Shown here one piece after another: positions 9,844 through 22,310 of a stretch of 64,000 bases of DNA (position 1 is its first letter; each line of letters starts with the position of its first letter). The stretch is from positions 2,651,501 through 2,715,500 of the forward strand of contig NZ_CP144212.1 of assembly GCF_041378895.1 (NCBI RefSeq), given 5' to 3'. The notes beneath the pieces are model-generated. The model saw nothing but the letters and a program-made list of their open reading frames with translations. It was not told the origin of the DNA and ran no database searches. Source of the stretch: Dechloromonas sp. ZY10. Lineage in GTDB: Bacteria > Pseudomonadota > Gammaproteobacteria > Burkholderiales > Rhodocyclaceae. Made by a program: the position numbers and the translations under genes.

Positions 9844-10326
9844 ATGGCGATTGCCTATCTTGCGCTGGGCGCCAACCTCGGCGACCCGGTTGCCACGGTC
9901 AACGCCGCTTTTGCGGCCATTTCCCGGCTGCCGGACAGCGAACTGCAAGCCCGCTCGGCGCTCTACCGCACCGCGCCGGTCGGAATTGCCGAGCAACCCG
10001 AATTCATCAACGCCGCTGCCCGCATCAAAACCGCGCTGGCACCGGAAGCGCTGCTCGACGCGCTGTTGGCCATCGAACAGGATTTCGGACGCATCCGCAG
10101 CCTGCGCAACGGCCCGCGTACTTTGGATCTCGACGTCCTGCTTTACGGCGACCTGACGCTGGATACGCCGCGCCTGCAGTTGCCGCACCCGCGCCTGCAC
10201 CTGCGGGCCTTCGTCCTGCAACCGCTGGCTGATGTCGTACCCGCTGCCGACTTTCCGCTGCCCGGCCGGGGCACCCTCGCCGCCTGGCTGCCAGCCGTCG
10301 CCAATCAGGGCATCGTCCGTCTCTGA
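9844..10326 (+). CDS. folK: 2-amino-4-hydroxy-6-hydroxymethyldihydropteridine pyrophosphokinase
   Basis: Transfers pyrophosphate from ATP to 6-hydroxymethyl-dihydropterin in folate synthesis. At 160 residues it has the family length. The N-terminus AYLALGANLGDP is the HPPK beta-strand/loop signature. The catalytic loop region ALYRTAPVG, the motif GPRTLDLDVLLYGD (with the Mg-binding DLD) and the closing PHPRLHLRAFVLQPL are all present. It follows pcnB closely. Confidence 0.95.
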   Translation: MAIAYLALGANLGDPVATVNAAFAAISRLPDSELQARSALYRTAPVGIAEQPEFINAAARIKTALAPEALLDALLAIEQDFGRIRSLRNGPRTLDLDVLLYGDLTLDTPRLQLPHPRLHLRAFVLQPLADVVPAADFPLPGRGTLAAWLPAVANQGIVRL

Positions 10327-10344
10327 TCCCGCCCGGATGCCTGC

Positions 10345-10704
10345 ATGAGCGCCTTGACCGGACTTCCCGTCCTCTGGCAGACCGTCATCCTGCTGACGCT
10401 CTCGAACGTCTTCATGACCTTTGCCTGGTATTCGCACCTCAAGCATTTGAACGACCGCCCCTGGTGGATCGCCGCGCTGCTGTCGTGGGGCATCGCACTG
10501 TTCGAATACCTGCTGCAGGTACCGGCCAATCGCATCGGCAGCAGCCAGCTGAGCCTGGCCCAGCTCAAGATTTTGCAGGAAGTGATCACCCTGACGGTAT
10601 TCATTCCGTTCGTCGTCTTCTATATGGATCAACCGCTGAAGCTTGACTATCTGTGGGCGGCTCTGTGTATCCTAGGCGCCGTCTATTTCGTTTTCCGCGG
10701 CTGA
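10345..10704 (+). CDS. DMT/DUF486-family small membrane protein
   Basis: A 119-residue protein with four predicted membrane helices. The segments [36 protein letters not shown] and [21 protein letters not shown] are typical of the DUF486 family, a half-size relative of drug/metabolite exporters. Its physiological role is not known. It starts 18 bases after folK and ends 67 bases before panB, so it may be transcribed with either. Confidence 0.85.
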   Translation: MSALTGLPVLWQTVILLTLSNVFMTFAWYSHLKHLNDRPWWIAALLSWGIALFEYLLQVPANRIGSSQLSLAQLKILQEVITLTVFIPFVVFYMDQPLKLDYLWAALCILGAVYFVFRG

Positions 10705-10771
10705 AGATCACGCCGTCACCGTCCGTCGCGGCCACGCCGCACCTAACCCTCACTCCTACTTTCGACTCAGG

Positions 10772-12474
<1,703 letters not shown>

Positions 12475-12502
12475 GCCCCGCACAAATTCATAATTACACT
12501 GG

Positions 12503-12530
12503 TTGACAGAGGGGCGATTGCCGTTACAAT
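12503..12530 (+). promoter_or_regulatory. Sigma-70 promoter of panD
   Basis: A perfect -35 box TTGACA (12503-12508) and a -10 box TACAAT (12525-12530) are separated by 16 bases. The -10 box lies 41 bases before the panD start codon, so panD probably has its own promoter besides read-through from panC. Confidence 0.8.
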
Positions 12531-12571
12531 GCGCTTCCCCGACCTTCCTTAACCATGGATGAGTGAAACCT

Positions 12572-12961
12572 ATGCAGAGAACAATGCTGAAATCCAAGCT
12601 GCATCGCGTGACCACGACCCACGCCGATTTGCACTACGAGGGTTCCTGCGCCATCGACGAAGATCTGCTTGACGCAGCCAATATCAAGGAATACGAACAG
12701 ATCGACATCTGGAACGTCAACAATGGCGAGCGTTTCACCACCTACGCCATTCGCGCCGAGCGCGGCTCCGGGGTGATCTCGGTCAACGGTTCGGCCGCCC
12801 GCCGCGCCGCCCCGGGTGACATCCTGATCATCGCCACCTTTGCCATCTACAACGACCTTGAGATTGCCAAGTACGAGCCGGACCTGATCTACGTCGACTC
12901 ACAGAACCGCATCGTCCGTCGCGGCCACAAGATTCCGGTACAACCGGCCGAGGCCGCCTGA
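12572..12961 (+). CDS. panD: Aspartate 1-decarboxylase precursor
   Basis: Makes beta-alanine from aspartate for pantothenate. The proenzyme self-cleaves at Gly-Ser to form a pyruvoyl group; the cleavage motif HYEGSCAID is at about residues 21-29. The 129-residue frame starts [13 protein letters not shown], aligning with the usual N-terminus, so ATG 12572 is preferred to the in-frame GTG 12563. The [12 protein letters not shown] and [11 protein letters not shown] active-site segments are intact. A hairpin terminator follows. Confidence 0.95.
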   Translation: MQRTMLKSKLHRVTTTHADLHYEGSCAIDEDLLDAANIKEYEQIDIWNVNNGERFTTYAIRAERGSGVISVNGSAARRAAPGDILIIATFAIYNDLEIAKYEPDLIYVDSQNRIVRRGHKIPVQPAEAA

Positions 12962-13004
12962 GACCTGCCACCGGGTCGCCGGCTGACCGCCGGGCACAAG
13001 TTCC

Positions 13005-13016
13005 ACGGTCGACCCG
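13005..13016. repeat. Degenerate palindromic repeat (site D)
   Basis: ACGGTCGACCCG differs from the core at the last positions of the right arm. It lies directly before the shared terminator between the convergent panD and NYN genes. Confidence 0.5.
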
Positions 13017-13021
13017 CCAGC

Positions 13022-13055
13022 CGATAAAAAACCGCCCGAGGGCGGTTTTTTATCG
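13022..13055. terminator. Bidirectional terminator between panD and the NYN gene
   Basis: A perfect inverted repeat CGATAAAAAACCGCCC / GGGCGGTTTTTTATCG with a two-base centre gives a GC stem followed by a U run on either strand. It suits the two convergent genes. Confidence 0.9.
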
Positions 13056-13092
13056 TCCTTGAAGGCAGGCACCAGCGCCTGCCTTCGGTCGC

Positions 13093-14574
13093 TTATTCAC
13101 CGACTTCGGCCGCCCCTTTGGCATCTTTCGCCTCTTTAGCCTCTTTAGCCTTGCGCGGCCGGGAAGAGCGCTGTCGGGCCGGCTTGACGGATTTGACCGC
13201 AGCCTCAGGCTCGGCAGCGACCACCGGAGCCACTTCGCCGACCACTGCAGTCTCTGTCGCCACACGCTTCTCTGCAGTCTTGCGCCGACTACGGGCAGGC
13301 TTCTCCTCGCTGCTTTCCGCAAGCGACGCCACCTGGCTGCCTTTGGCCTTTGGCCCGGCTTTTTGCCCGGCCTTCTGTTCGCTCTTCTCCTTGCGGGCTG
13401 GCTTGTGCGCGCGGCGAGCCTTGCCCGCAGCCTCAGCGGGCGCCTCGCCTGCACGCTCATCGCCCACGCTGGCAACCGCTAACGCATCTGGCGACGAGAC
13501 CAGCTGCGCGGGCCCAGCTGAAAGTTCCGTCTCCGGCAAAGGTTCGGCAGACTCGCGACGCGACGTCTCGGCGACGGCCGACTGGGCCTCACCCTTGCGA
13601 CCACGGCCTCGCCCCCGACCGCCGCGACGACCGGAACCCGCTTCGACGGCGGCAACATCAACCGGTGCGGCAGTCGCCGCCGGCACCATCTCGGCCTCAT
13701 GCTCTCCTGACAGTTCCCCCGGGGCTTCTCCCGCTTCCGGCTCGGATTCGGCCGCACGAGGCTGGGCGCGGGTCACATAGTTGCCTGACTTTTCATCGCG
13801 GCCAACACTGAGCAGCCCCCGCTGTGCCGCCTCTTCCAGCAGGTTGCCAAAGGTGCGGAAGCCGAAATAGCTCTCGTTGAAGCCAGGATTACGCCGCTTG
13901 ATCACTTCCTTGAGCACCGAGGCCCAGATCCGTTCGTTCTCGCCCCGATCGGCAATCATGTCGGCAAAAGTCGCTGCGGCGAGTTCGACCGCCCGAGTCT
14001 TGCGCTCTTCGAGTTTCTCGCGCCGTTTCTGCTCTTCTTCCGGCGTCCGCTTGCCCTGTTCACGCTCGCGGCGCAGCGAAGCGCGCTGCGCCTCGCGCTC
14101 GCGCACCAGATCGTCGTAATAGATGAATTCGTCACAATTGGTGACCAGCAGATCGGAGCAGGACTGCTTGACGCCGACCCCGATCACCCGTTTGGCGTTT
14201 TCGCGGAGTTTGGAAACCAGCGGCGAGAAATCAGAATCCCCCGAGATGATCACGAAGGTATCGACGTGGGCCTTGGTATAACAGAGGTCGAGCGCATCGA
14301 CCACCATCCGGATATCGGCGGAGTTCTTGCCGGACTGGCGAACATGGGGAATTTCGATCAGTTCGAAATTGGCTTCATGCATTCCGGCCTTGAAACCTTT
14401 ATAGCGCTCCCAGTCGCAATAAGCCTTCTTGACGACGATGCTGCCCTTGGCCAGCAAGCGCTCAAGCACCGGCTTGATATCGAATTTTTCGTATTGCGCA
14501 TCGCGCACGCCGAGGGCGATGTTCTCGAAATCGCAAAATAACGCCATGCTGGCGGTGTCGTTGGCTACTGCCAT
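13093..14574 (-). CDS. NYN/LabA-like putative ribonuclease with OST-HTH domain and long charged tail
   Basis: A 493-residue protein. Residues about 8-150 form a PIN-like NYN nuclease domain with acidic active-site segments LFCDFENIALG, SADIRMVVDAL and FVIISGDSDFSPLV. A basic/acidic helical stretch follows (about 165-200), then an OST-HTH/LOTUS-type domain (about 205-270: ERIWASVLKEVIKRRNPGF, FRTFGNLLEEAAQ). LOTUS domains bind RNA. The last 200 or so residues are low-complexity Ala/Lys/Arg/Glu, with Arg-Gly-rich RRGGRGRGRGRK, suggesting RNA binding. A role in RNA turnover is an inference. The gene lies 81 bases after the TerB-like gene on the same strand. Confidence 0.85.
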   Translation of the reverse strand: MAVANDTASMALFCDFENIALGVRDAQYEKFDIKPVLERLLAKGSIVVKKAYCDWERYKGFKAGMHEANFELIEIPHVRQSGKNSADIRMVVDALDLCYTKAHVDTFVIISGDSDFSPLVSKLRENAKRVIGVGVKQSCSDLLVTNCDEFIYYDDLVREREAQRASLRREREQGKRTPEEEQKRREKLEERKTRAVELAAATFADMIADRGENERIWASVLKEVIKRRNPGFNESYFGFRTFGNLLEEAAQRGLLSVGRDEKSGNYVTRAQPRAAESEPEAGEAPGELSGEHEAEMVPAATAAPVDVAAVEAGSGRRGGRGRGRGRKGEAQSAVAETSRRESAEPLPETELSAGPAQLVSSPDALAVASVGDERAGEAPAEAAGKARRAHKPARKEKSEQKAGQKAGPKAKGSQVASLAESSEEKPARSRRKTAEKRVATETAVVGEVAPVVAAEPEAAVKSVKPARQRSSRPRKAKEAKEAKDAKGAAEVGE

Positions 14575-14655
14575 GTCTAACCCTTCCCTAGAAGAGTGCG
14601 CAGTATACCGTCTTGGCCGCTGCCGGGACCCGCCTGCGTCCCGGCAGCCCGGCGC

Positions 14656-15075
14656 TTAGCGGTTGAACACGCTGCGGTCGTTCTTCACCACAATGACTTC
14701 GAAATATGGACGGAACTGTTCCTCGCCGATACCAAAGCCGCTGAGGAAGCGGTTGAACAGGGCCTGCTCGGCCGCTGCCGCATTGCCGTCGGCCAGCAAG
14801 GAATCCGCCAGATTGGTCAAAATGCACAGCTTCTGCGACTCTGACAGAACCGCCGCAGCCTGCGGCAGGAAGGCATCGACTGGATTTTTGCGGGCATATT
14901 TCAGTGCCGCATCAAGCGTCGCGCGGTCACCGCCAAGGGCCGAAATCAATTGCCCGACCTCTTCCTCCTCGATCTGGCCATCGGCCGACATCATGTACAG
15001 CAGGGCTGCAGCAAAAGCCAGCTTGGGAGTCATTTCCTCGTTATTGCTGCCTTTGAACATATCGAACAAACCCAT
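14656..15075 (-). CDS. TerB-like (tellurite resistance/Co-chaperone-type) helical protein
   Basis: A 139-residue soluble helical protein starting MGLFDMFKG, preceded by a GGAGA ribosome-binding site. The segment LAFAAALLYMMSADGQIEEEEVGQL matches the metal-binding ADGxIxxxE signature of TerB-like domains. The rest is predicted helical. TerB-like proteins are linked to tellurite resistance and membrane-associated stress complexes, but isolated copies have no settled role. Upstream in-frame codons would extend into a non-conserved region with no ribosome-binding site. Confidence 0.75.
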   Translation of the reverse strand: MGLFDMFKGSNNEEMTPKLAFAAALLYMMSADGQIEEEEVGQLISALGGDRATLDAALKYARKNPVDAFLPQAAAVLSESQKLCILTNLADSLLADGNAAAAEQALFNRFLSGFGIGEEQFRPYFEVIVVKNDRSVFNR

Positions 15076-15323
15076 GGTTTTCTCCTCGCTCGGGACAAAA
15101 AGCGCCATTCTAAGCACCGAAAGCCACCGATAAAACCAGAAAAAACCCAAAAAACATTCCCATAAAAACAGCAATTCTCCCTCTCGCGTACAGCACAACC
15201 CTTGCTCCGGCAAGGCTTTCCGCTGCCTGCACATTTCCCATTTTTAGCGGACATCAAAGCCGCAACCGCCCCCCGCCACTACCATCGGTCGGCCAAACAT
15301 ATATTCCGAAAGGGGGAAAATCC

Positions 15324-17148
<1,825 letters not shown>

Positions 17149-17173
17149 CCGGGATATTCCTCCTCGCAGTATT

Positions 17174-17204
17174 AAGCGCGGTACTTCGGTACCGCGCTTT
17201 TTTT
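17174..17204 (+). terminator. Terminator of norCB
   Basis: An eleven-pair stem (AAGCGCGGTAC with GTACCGCGCTT) closed by a stable C(TTCG)G tetraloop and followed by seven or more T. It lies 25 bases after norB and separates norCB from the following genes. Confidence 0.93.
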
Positions 17205-17307
17205 ATCGTCGAATCGTCAGGTCGACAACGATCATCCTTCTCCACCAGCCCCGGAACAAAGGGGACTTTCTGTTAGCATTCAGGGATACATTCCATCGTT
17301 TTACCCC

Positions 17308-18534
17308 ATGCGCTTACGCCTTCTTCCGGCCTTCTTACTGCTGCTCGCCACCTCCGGCCACGCCGAGACATCGCTACCCGGAGGCGTGCAGTTCAATGGC
17401 TTCGGCAGCATTGGCCTGACCCGTTCCAGCAGCCGCCAAGCAGCCTTTGTCCGCGACCTTGGACAAGCCAAGGGAAGCCGCGGCGACTGGCGCAGCGAAA
17501 CCGACAGCCTGCTCGGGCTGCAAGCCAGCTGGCAGGTGAATCCGCAACTGGCACTGGTTGCACAGGGAATCAGTCGCTACCGGGTGGGTAACAACTACAA
17601 CCCGGAACTGATGTCCGCCTTTGTCCGCTACGAACCGGATGCCCGGGCCACCCTGCGGGTGGGACGGATGCCGACCGATTTTTACCTGTTCTCCGATTCG
17701 CGTCACATCGGTTACAGCTATCTCACAGTCCGCCCTTCGGGTGACTTCTTTGGCGCCCTGCCTTTTGCCCATTTCGACGGCACCGATCTGCAATTGGCGC
17801 ATCCCTTGGGCGACAGTCTGCTCCGGGGCAAGCTGTACTGGGGTTACCTGGACGAAGAACTCCCTCTGGCCGAACGTCGCTGGCCATTGCGCGGCTCCCA
17901 GCTCAGCGGCGGCAACCTGAGTCTGCAGCAAGGCCCCTGGACCCTCCGGCTGAGCACGACCTTGCTGCACTTCCGCCACAACCTGCCGATCGCCGAGATC
18001 AGCGACAACCTGCGCCAGCTTGCCCCCCTCTTTCCTGCCGCCGGCACGGCTGCCGAACGCCTCGAGGTGGCAGGCGCGCACAGCCGCTTTCACTCACTGG
18101 GCGTAGTCTATGACGATGGCCCGCTGCAGTTCCAGGCCATGCTCAGCCGCGCCACTCACTCGACCTCTGCCTTCCAGAACTGGCAGGCCGGATACCTGCA
18201 GGTCGGCTACCGGCGTGGCACAGTTACTCCTTTTATCGGCCACTCCTGGATTCGCTCAAACCGGCGGACACTCGAAAGCGGCCTGCCCAGCGGCGTTGCA
18301 CCGGCTTTCGACCTGCTCAACGCCGGCGTTGCCAGCGTGCTCGCCGACAGCCACAGCGCCCAGCAGACCACCACGCTGGGGCTACGCTGGGATCTGGCCA
18401 GCCAGTTTGCGCTGAAGATCCAGTACGACATGATTCGCGGCAAGCCTGATTCGATCTTTCCCTATCGCGACGAAACCCGGGCCTGGAACGGTAGAACCCA
18501 GGTTCTCTCGGCGGTTCTCGACTTCATTTTCTGA
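17308..18534 (+). CDS. Putative outer-membrane porin-like beta-barrel protein
   Basis: A 408-residue exported protein. Residues 1-20 are a signal peptide ending GHA. The mature part has alternating polar/hydrophobic strands (VQFNGFGSIGLTRS, QLALVAQGISRY, LMSAFVRYEPDARATLRVGRM, FALKIQYDMIRGK) and ends in Phe (VLSAVLDFIF), the usual signal for barrel assembly. The GRMPTDFYLFSDSRHIGYSY block resembles porin-like proteins found beside PstS-like and GGDEF proteins in Betaproteobacteria. Substrate unknown. It is followed after 2 bases by the PstS-like gene, so the three genes form an operon. Confidence 0.7.
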   Translation: MRLRLLPAFLLLLATSGHAETSLPGGVQFNGFGSIGLTRSSSRQAAFVRDLGQAKGSRGDWRSETDSLLGLQASWQVNPQLALVAQGISRYRVGNNYNPELMSAFVRYEPDARATLRVGRMPTDFYLFSDSRHIGYSYLTVRPSGDFFGALPFAHFDGTDLQLAHPLGDSLLRGKLYWGYLDEELPLAERRWPLRGSQLSGGNLSLQQGPWTLRLSTTLLHFRHNLPIAEISDNLRQLAPLFPAAGTAAERLEVAGAHSRFHSLGVVYDDGPLQFQAMLSRATHSTSAFQNWQAGYLQVGYRRGTVTPFIGHSWIRSNRRTLESGLPSGVAPAFDLLNAGVASVLADSHSAQQTTTLGLRWDLASQFALKIQYDMIRGKPDSIFPYRDETRAWNGRTQVLSAVLDFIF

Positions 18535-18536
18535 TC

Positions 18537-18962
18537 ATGCGTTACCTGCGCCTGCTTCCTCTCCTGTTGCTGCTCGGCCTCCCGGCCGTTCGGGCCGAGA
18601 TGGTCGTGGTGGTGCGCGCGGACAGTGAAATCAGCGCGCTGGGGAAAACCGAGGTCACCAATATTTTTCTCGGCCGCTACCGTCAGTTGGCCAGCGGCCA
18701 ACTTGCCGAGCCGATTGACCTGCCCACCGGCTCGGCCGAACACGCAGCGTTCTACGATACCCTGCTCAACAAGACCAGCGCCGAGATTCGCGCTTACTGG
18801 GCCCGCCTGGTGTTTACGGGGCGGGTCGCCCCACCGCGAACGGTGGATAGCAGCGAACGTCTGCTGGAGCAGTTGCTGATCAACCCACGCGCCATCGGCT
18901 ATATCGAACGTAGCAAAGCCGACCGGCGCCTGCGCGTGGTCTTCGAGGTGAGCAGCCGATGA
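18537..18962 (+). CDS. Small PstS-like periplasmic protein
   Basis: A 141-residue exported protein with a signal peptide ([17 protein letters not shown]). The mature sequence resembles a single lobe of phosphate-binding PstS proteins: [23 protein letters not shown], then [25 protein letters not shown] and the RAIGYIERS segment. Such short proteins are common next to porin and c-di-GMP genes. Whether it binds a ligand is unknown. Its stop codon overlaps the next start (ATGA), implying translational coupling. Confidence 0.75.
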   Translation: MRYLRLLPLLLLLGLPAVRAEMVVVVRADSEISALGKTEVTNIFLGRYRQLASGQLAEPIDLPTGSAEHAAFYDTLLNKTSAEIRAYWARLVFTGRVAPPRTVDSSERLLEQLLINPRAIGYIERSKADRRLRVVFEVSSR

Positions 18963-21352
18963 AGCCGCCTTCCCCGCTCTGGCAACGCAGCCTGCTGTTT
19001 CGCACGGTCGCCAGCATCATCGCCATGACCTTGCTGGTCGGAGGCCTGCTGGTCGCCGGGCTCTCGGTGCTGGTCAAGCAAAAGGCCGAGGCCGACGCCT
19101 ATCGCCAACTCGGGGAACTGATCGACACCGTTGAAAGTACTGTCCGCATCGCCTGCTTCGTCAAGGACGAGCAACTGGCGGCGGAAGTCGCCCGCGGCCT
19201 GATGCGGACGCGGGAAATCAGCGCAGTCCGCATCTCCGACGAATTACAGCCGCTCACCTACCAGGAGCGCAGCCCCGAACCCGGACGCAAGATGCCACTG
19301 ACGGTGGCGCCGCTGGAACGGGAAGTGCATTCCCCCTTCGACGAACGGGAACGGGTCGGCAGCATCACCCTGTATCCGAACAAGGCCTTGATCGAGGAAC
19401 GGATCGTTACCTCGACCCTGTATATCGCCTCGCAGTTCGGCCTGCTGATCGCCGCAGTAGCCGCAGCGCTGACCCTGACCGTCTATCGCCTGGTAATGCG
19501 CCCGATTGCCCGGCTGTCACACGGCTTGCACGCCCTGGATGCCGAGTCGGGAGCCCACCTGCAGCCACCGCGCAGTCATGAGCACAACCTGCTGGGCACC
19601 CTGACGGCCGACATCAATGCTCTGACTGCGCGACTGGTGGCCTCTCTGCATGACGAACAGAGTCTGCGCCGGCAGCGGGAAATCGACGAGCGCAAATACC
19701 GCGGGATTTTCGAAAACGCCGAATCGGGCATTTTTGTCGCCGACGGACGTTGCCGAATGAGTTCTTACAACCGTTCTCTCGCCCGCTTGGCCGGCCTGCC
19801 GCCGGCCGCCGAACAGGCTGCGGCGCTGGCCCTGACCGACCTTCCCTGGGCCGCACCGGAACATCTGCCAGCACTGATTGGCCGCTGCCTGCAAGACAAC
19901 CTCACCGTTGGCGACGACTTCGAACTGATGCATCCGGAAACCGGCTGGTGCTGGCTGAACATCACCCTGACACCGGTCGGCCCCGACCTGGTCCAGGGCA
20001 TTGTCAGCGATGTAACCGAGCGCCGCGAGGCCGAAATCCGCGCCCGTCGCCTCGCCATCACCGATCCACTGACCGGCCTGCCGAATCGTAGCGGCTTCGA
20101 ACAAGCCTTGCTGCAACAACTGAAAAACCAGCCGGAGCAGGAATTCACCCTGCTCCTGCTCGACCTCGACGGTTTCCGCCAGATCAACGATGCACTCGGC
20201 TTTGCCGTCGGCGACCAGGTCCTGGTCGGAATGGCCGCCCGCTGCCTGGCCGCGCTCAAGCCCGGCGACCAGGTAGCACGTCTTGGTGGCGACGATTTTG
20301 CCATCTGTTTGCCCGGTGTCTCCAGCAGCATTTCCGCCGGCAAACTGGCGCAGCGACTGAAAGGCCAGATTGCCGAACCGATCCGCGTTGCCGACCGCGA
20401 ACACGGCTTGCACGCAAGCATCGGCATCGCCCGTTACCCGGCCGACGGCAACACGTTGCCGGATCTGCTGCGACACGCCGAACTGGCGCTGGCCAGCGCC
20501 CAGAGTAGCGGAGGTAACGCCTGGCGGCTGTTCGAGCCGTCAATGGCCAAGGCAGTCGAGCAACGCCAGCAGTTGGCCAGTGACCTGCGGGAAGCCGCCA
20601 GCCGGGGCGAACTGCGCCTGCACTATCAACCCATCGTCGACCTCGCCAGTCATCGTGTCAGCAGCGCCGAATGCCTGCTGCGCTGGCAGCACCCGACCCT
20701 TGGCATGATCCCGCCCGACCGCTTCATCCCGCTCGCCGAAGAGACCGGGCTGATCGACGAAATCGGCCTGTGGTGCCTGCAAACCGCTTGCCAGCAGTTA
20801 TCCAAATGGGATGCAGGCGGCCTGGGCCTGAATCTCACGGTCAACGTTTCGGCACGGCAAATTCCCACCGGCCTTGCCCCCGAAGCGGTGCTCGCGCTGC
20901 TCGCCAGACATCAGCTGGCCCCACACCGGATCGGTCTGGAAATCACCGAAAGCACGCTGATCGGCGACCGCAGTGCCGTCGAAACCTGGATCGACACCCT
21001 GCGTGCCGCCGGCTGCCGGATTTATCTCGATGATTTCGGCACCGGCTACTCGTCGCTGTCCTATCTGAAATCCCTGCAACTCGATACGCTCAAGATCGAC
21101 AAGGCCTTTGTCCGCGACCTCGACGAGGCCTCCCATGACCGGGTGATGGTCGAGGCGGTGACAATGATGGCCGACAGCCTGCAGTTGTCAGTCGTCGCCG
21201 AAGGGATCGAAACCCCCGAGCAACTCGCGGTGCTGCGCCAGATGGGCTGCCGCTACGGGCAAGGCTATCTGTTCTCGCGCCCGGTCCCGGCCGAACAGTT
21301 ACCAGAGGCCCTGGTGCGGATCAATACCCACGCACTGGCAGCGACGATTTAG
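18959..21352 (+). CDS. Membrane sensor with PAS, GGDEF and EAL domains
   Basis: A 797-residue inner-membrane protein for c-di-GMP turnover. Two membrane helices (about 15-38 and 150-175) bracket a periplasmic sensor region; then come HAMP, a PAS domain (about 240-355), GGDEF (about 360-525) and EAL (about 540-790). The cyclase signature reads GGDDF instead of GGDEF or GGEEF. The phosphodiesterase signature reads ECLLRW with the metal-binding Glu kept, and [14 protein letters not shown] and the closing VAEGIET are intact. The phosphodiesterase is probably active; cyclase activity is less certain. The PstS-like and porin partners suggest a ligand-controlled c-di-GMP switch. Confidence 0.88.
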   Translation: MKPPSPLWQRSLLFRTVASIIAMTLLVGGLLVAGLSVLVKQKAEADAYRQLGELIDTVESTVRIACFVKDEQLAAEVARGLMRTREISAVRISDELQPLTYQERSPEPGRKMPLTVAPLEREVHSPFDERERVGSITLYPNKALIEERIVTSTLYIASQFGLLIAAVAAALTLTVYRLVMRPIARLSHGLHALDAESGAHLQPPRSHEHNLLGTLTADINALTARLVASLHDEQSLRRQREIDERKYRGIFENAESGIFVADGRCRMSSYNRSLARLAGLPPAAEQAAALALTDLPWAAPEHLPALIGRCLQDNLTVGDDFELMHPETGWCWLNITLTPVGPDLVQGIVSDVTERREAEIRARRLAITDPLTGLPNRSGFEQALLQQLKNQPEQEFTLLLLDLDGFRQINDALGFAVGDQVLVGMAARCLAALKPGDQVARLGGDDFAICLPGVSSSISAGKLAQRLKGQIAEPIRVADREHGLHASIGIARYPADGNTLPDLLRHAELALASAQSSGGNAWRLFEPSMAKAVEQRQQLASDLREAASRGELRLHYQPIVDLASHRVSSAECLLRWQHPTLGMIPPDRFIPLAEETGLIDEIGLWCLQTACQQLSKWDAGGLGLNLTVNVSARQIPTGLAPEAVLALLARHQLAPHRIGLEITESTLIGDRSAVETWIDTLRAAGCRIYLDDFGTGYSSLSYLKSLQLDTLKIDKAFVRDLDEASHDRVMVEAVTMMADSLQLSVVAEGIETPEQLAVLRQMGCRYGQGYLFSRPVPAEQLPEALVRINTHALAATI

Positions 21353-21396
21353 GCCAGATCAAGTTGGCCGGCGCAGCGGATCATTAAGATGCGCTC

Positions 21397-21987
21397 ATGC
21401 AGACCCCAACCCCTTCCGAAGCCACAACTGCCCCGCGCCGACTGCCCGGCGACCTGGCAATCTGGTTTTTCATCCTTGCCGAACTGCTCGCCTTTGCCGT
21501 GTTTTTCTCGGCCTACGCCTTCGCTCGCGCCCGTCATGTCGAGGAATTCAACCTCTACCAGCAGACGCTGGACCTGACTGCCGGCGCAGTCAATACCGTG
21601 CTGCTGATCACCGGCTCGTGGTTCGTCGCCCTGGCGGTCCAAGCCGCCCACCGTAACGATCAGGCCGCGATCAGCCGGCACCTGGCCCTCGGCTGGCTCT
21701 GTGGCGCAGCCTTTCTTGGCGTCAAATGCTACGAATACGCGGCCAAGTTCGGCGCCGGCATCACGCTGTCGACCAACACCTTCTACATGTTCTACATCTC
21801 GCTGACCTTCTTTCACTTCATGCACGTGATCCTCGGCATGGTGATCCTCGGCATTTTGTGGAAACAGGCGCGCAAGGGCGTCTATGGCGCCAGCGAGGCC
21901 AACGGCCTGGAGAGCGGTGCTGCGTACTGGCACATGGTCGATCTGCTGTGGATCGTGCTCTTTCCTCTGGTTTATGTGATGCGCTGA
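21397..21987 (+). CDS. norE: NorE, heme-copper oxidase subunit III-like protein
   Basis: A 196-residue membrane protein with five predicted helices, homologous to cytochrome oxidase subunit III. The segments GDLAIWFFILAELLAFAVFFSAYAF, TGSWFVALAVQAA and FYMFYISLTFFHFMHVILGM are diagnostic. NorE and NorF are accessory proteins of the nor cluster that help full NO reductase activity in some denitrifiers. The stop codon overlaps the norF start. Confidence 0.9.
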   Translation: MQTPTPSEATTAPRRLPGDLAIWFFILAELLAFAVFFSAYAFARARHVEEFNLYQQTLDLTAGAVNTVLLITGSWFVALAVQAAHRNDQAAISRHLALGWLCGAAFLGVKCYEYAAKFGAGITLSTNTFYMFYISLTFFHFMHVILGMVILGILWKQARKGVYGASEANGLESGAAYWHMVDLLWIVLFPLVYVMR

Positions 21988-22256
21988 TGATGAAGTTCCT
22001 TGCCAATCCCATCCACCGCGCCTGGCTGGTGCTGCTCGCCGCCACCGGCCTGACCTGGTATCTCGGCGAAAGCGGTGCTGCCGGCACCGGTGCGATCGTC
22101 GCCATGCTGCTGATCGCTTTCGTCAAGGGTCGCCTGGTAATCCTCGATTTCATGGAACTGCGCCATGCCCCACGACTCTGGCGCATTCTGCTCGAAGGCT
22201 GGATGCTGCTGGTCGGCGGGCTGATCCTGCTCGCCTACTGGCTATCGCTCAAATAA
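21987..22256 (+). CDS. norF: NorF, subunit IV-like small membrane protein
   Basis: An 89-residue protein with three predicted helices, starting MMKFLANPIHRAWLVLLAATG. The motif GRLVILDFMELRHAP and the short C-terminal helix match the NorF/cytochrome c oxidase subunit IV family. Its ATG overlaps the norE stop codon by one base, so the two are translationally coupled. A degenerate palindromic repeat lies between it and norQ. Confidence 0.85.
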   Translation: MMKFLANPIHRAWLVLLAATGLTWYLGESGAAGTGAIVAMLLIAFVKGRLVILDFMELRHAPRLWRILLEGWMLLVGGLILLAYWLSLK

Positions 22257-22269
22257 GCCCGCTCCGGCC

Positions 22270-22306
22270 CGTTTTTTTGCCCCTTTTTTCCGCGTTGACC
22301 GTAAAA
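22270..22306. repeat. Degenerate palindromic repeat arm (site E)
   Basis: Two T tracts separated by GCCCC are followed by GTTGACCGTAAAAC. This gives the spacing of the repeat family with only the right half core intact. It fills most of the norF-norQ gap, and norQ has no recognisable Shine-Dalgarno sequence. Confidence 0.45.
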
Positions 22307-22310
22307 CTCC

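Noticed and set aside
15244-15257. Possible FNR/Dnr box TTAGC-N4-ATCAA upstream of norC
   Set aside because: Only the right half matches the consensus; not strong enough to list as a site.
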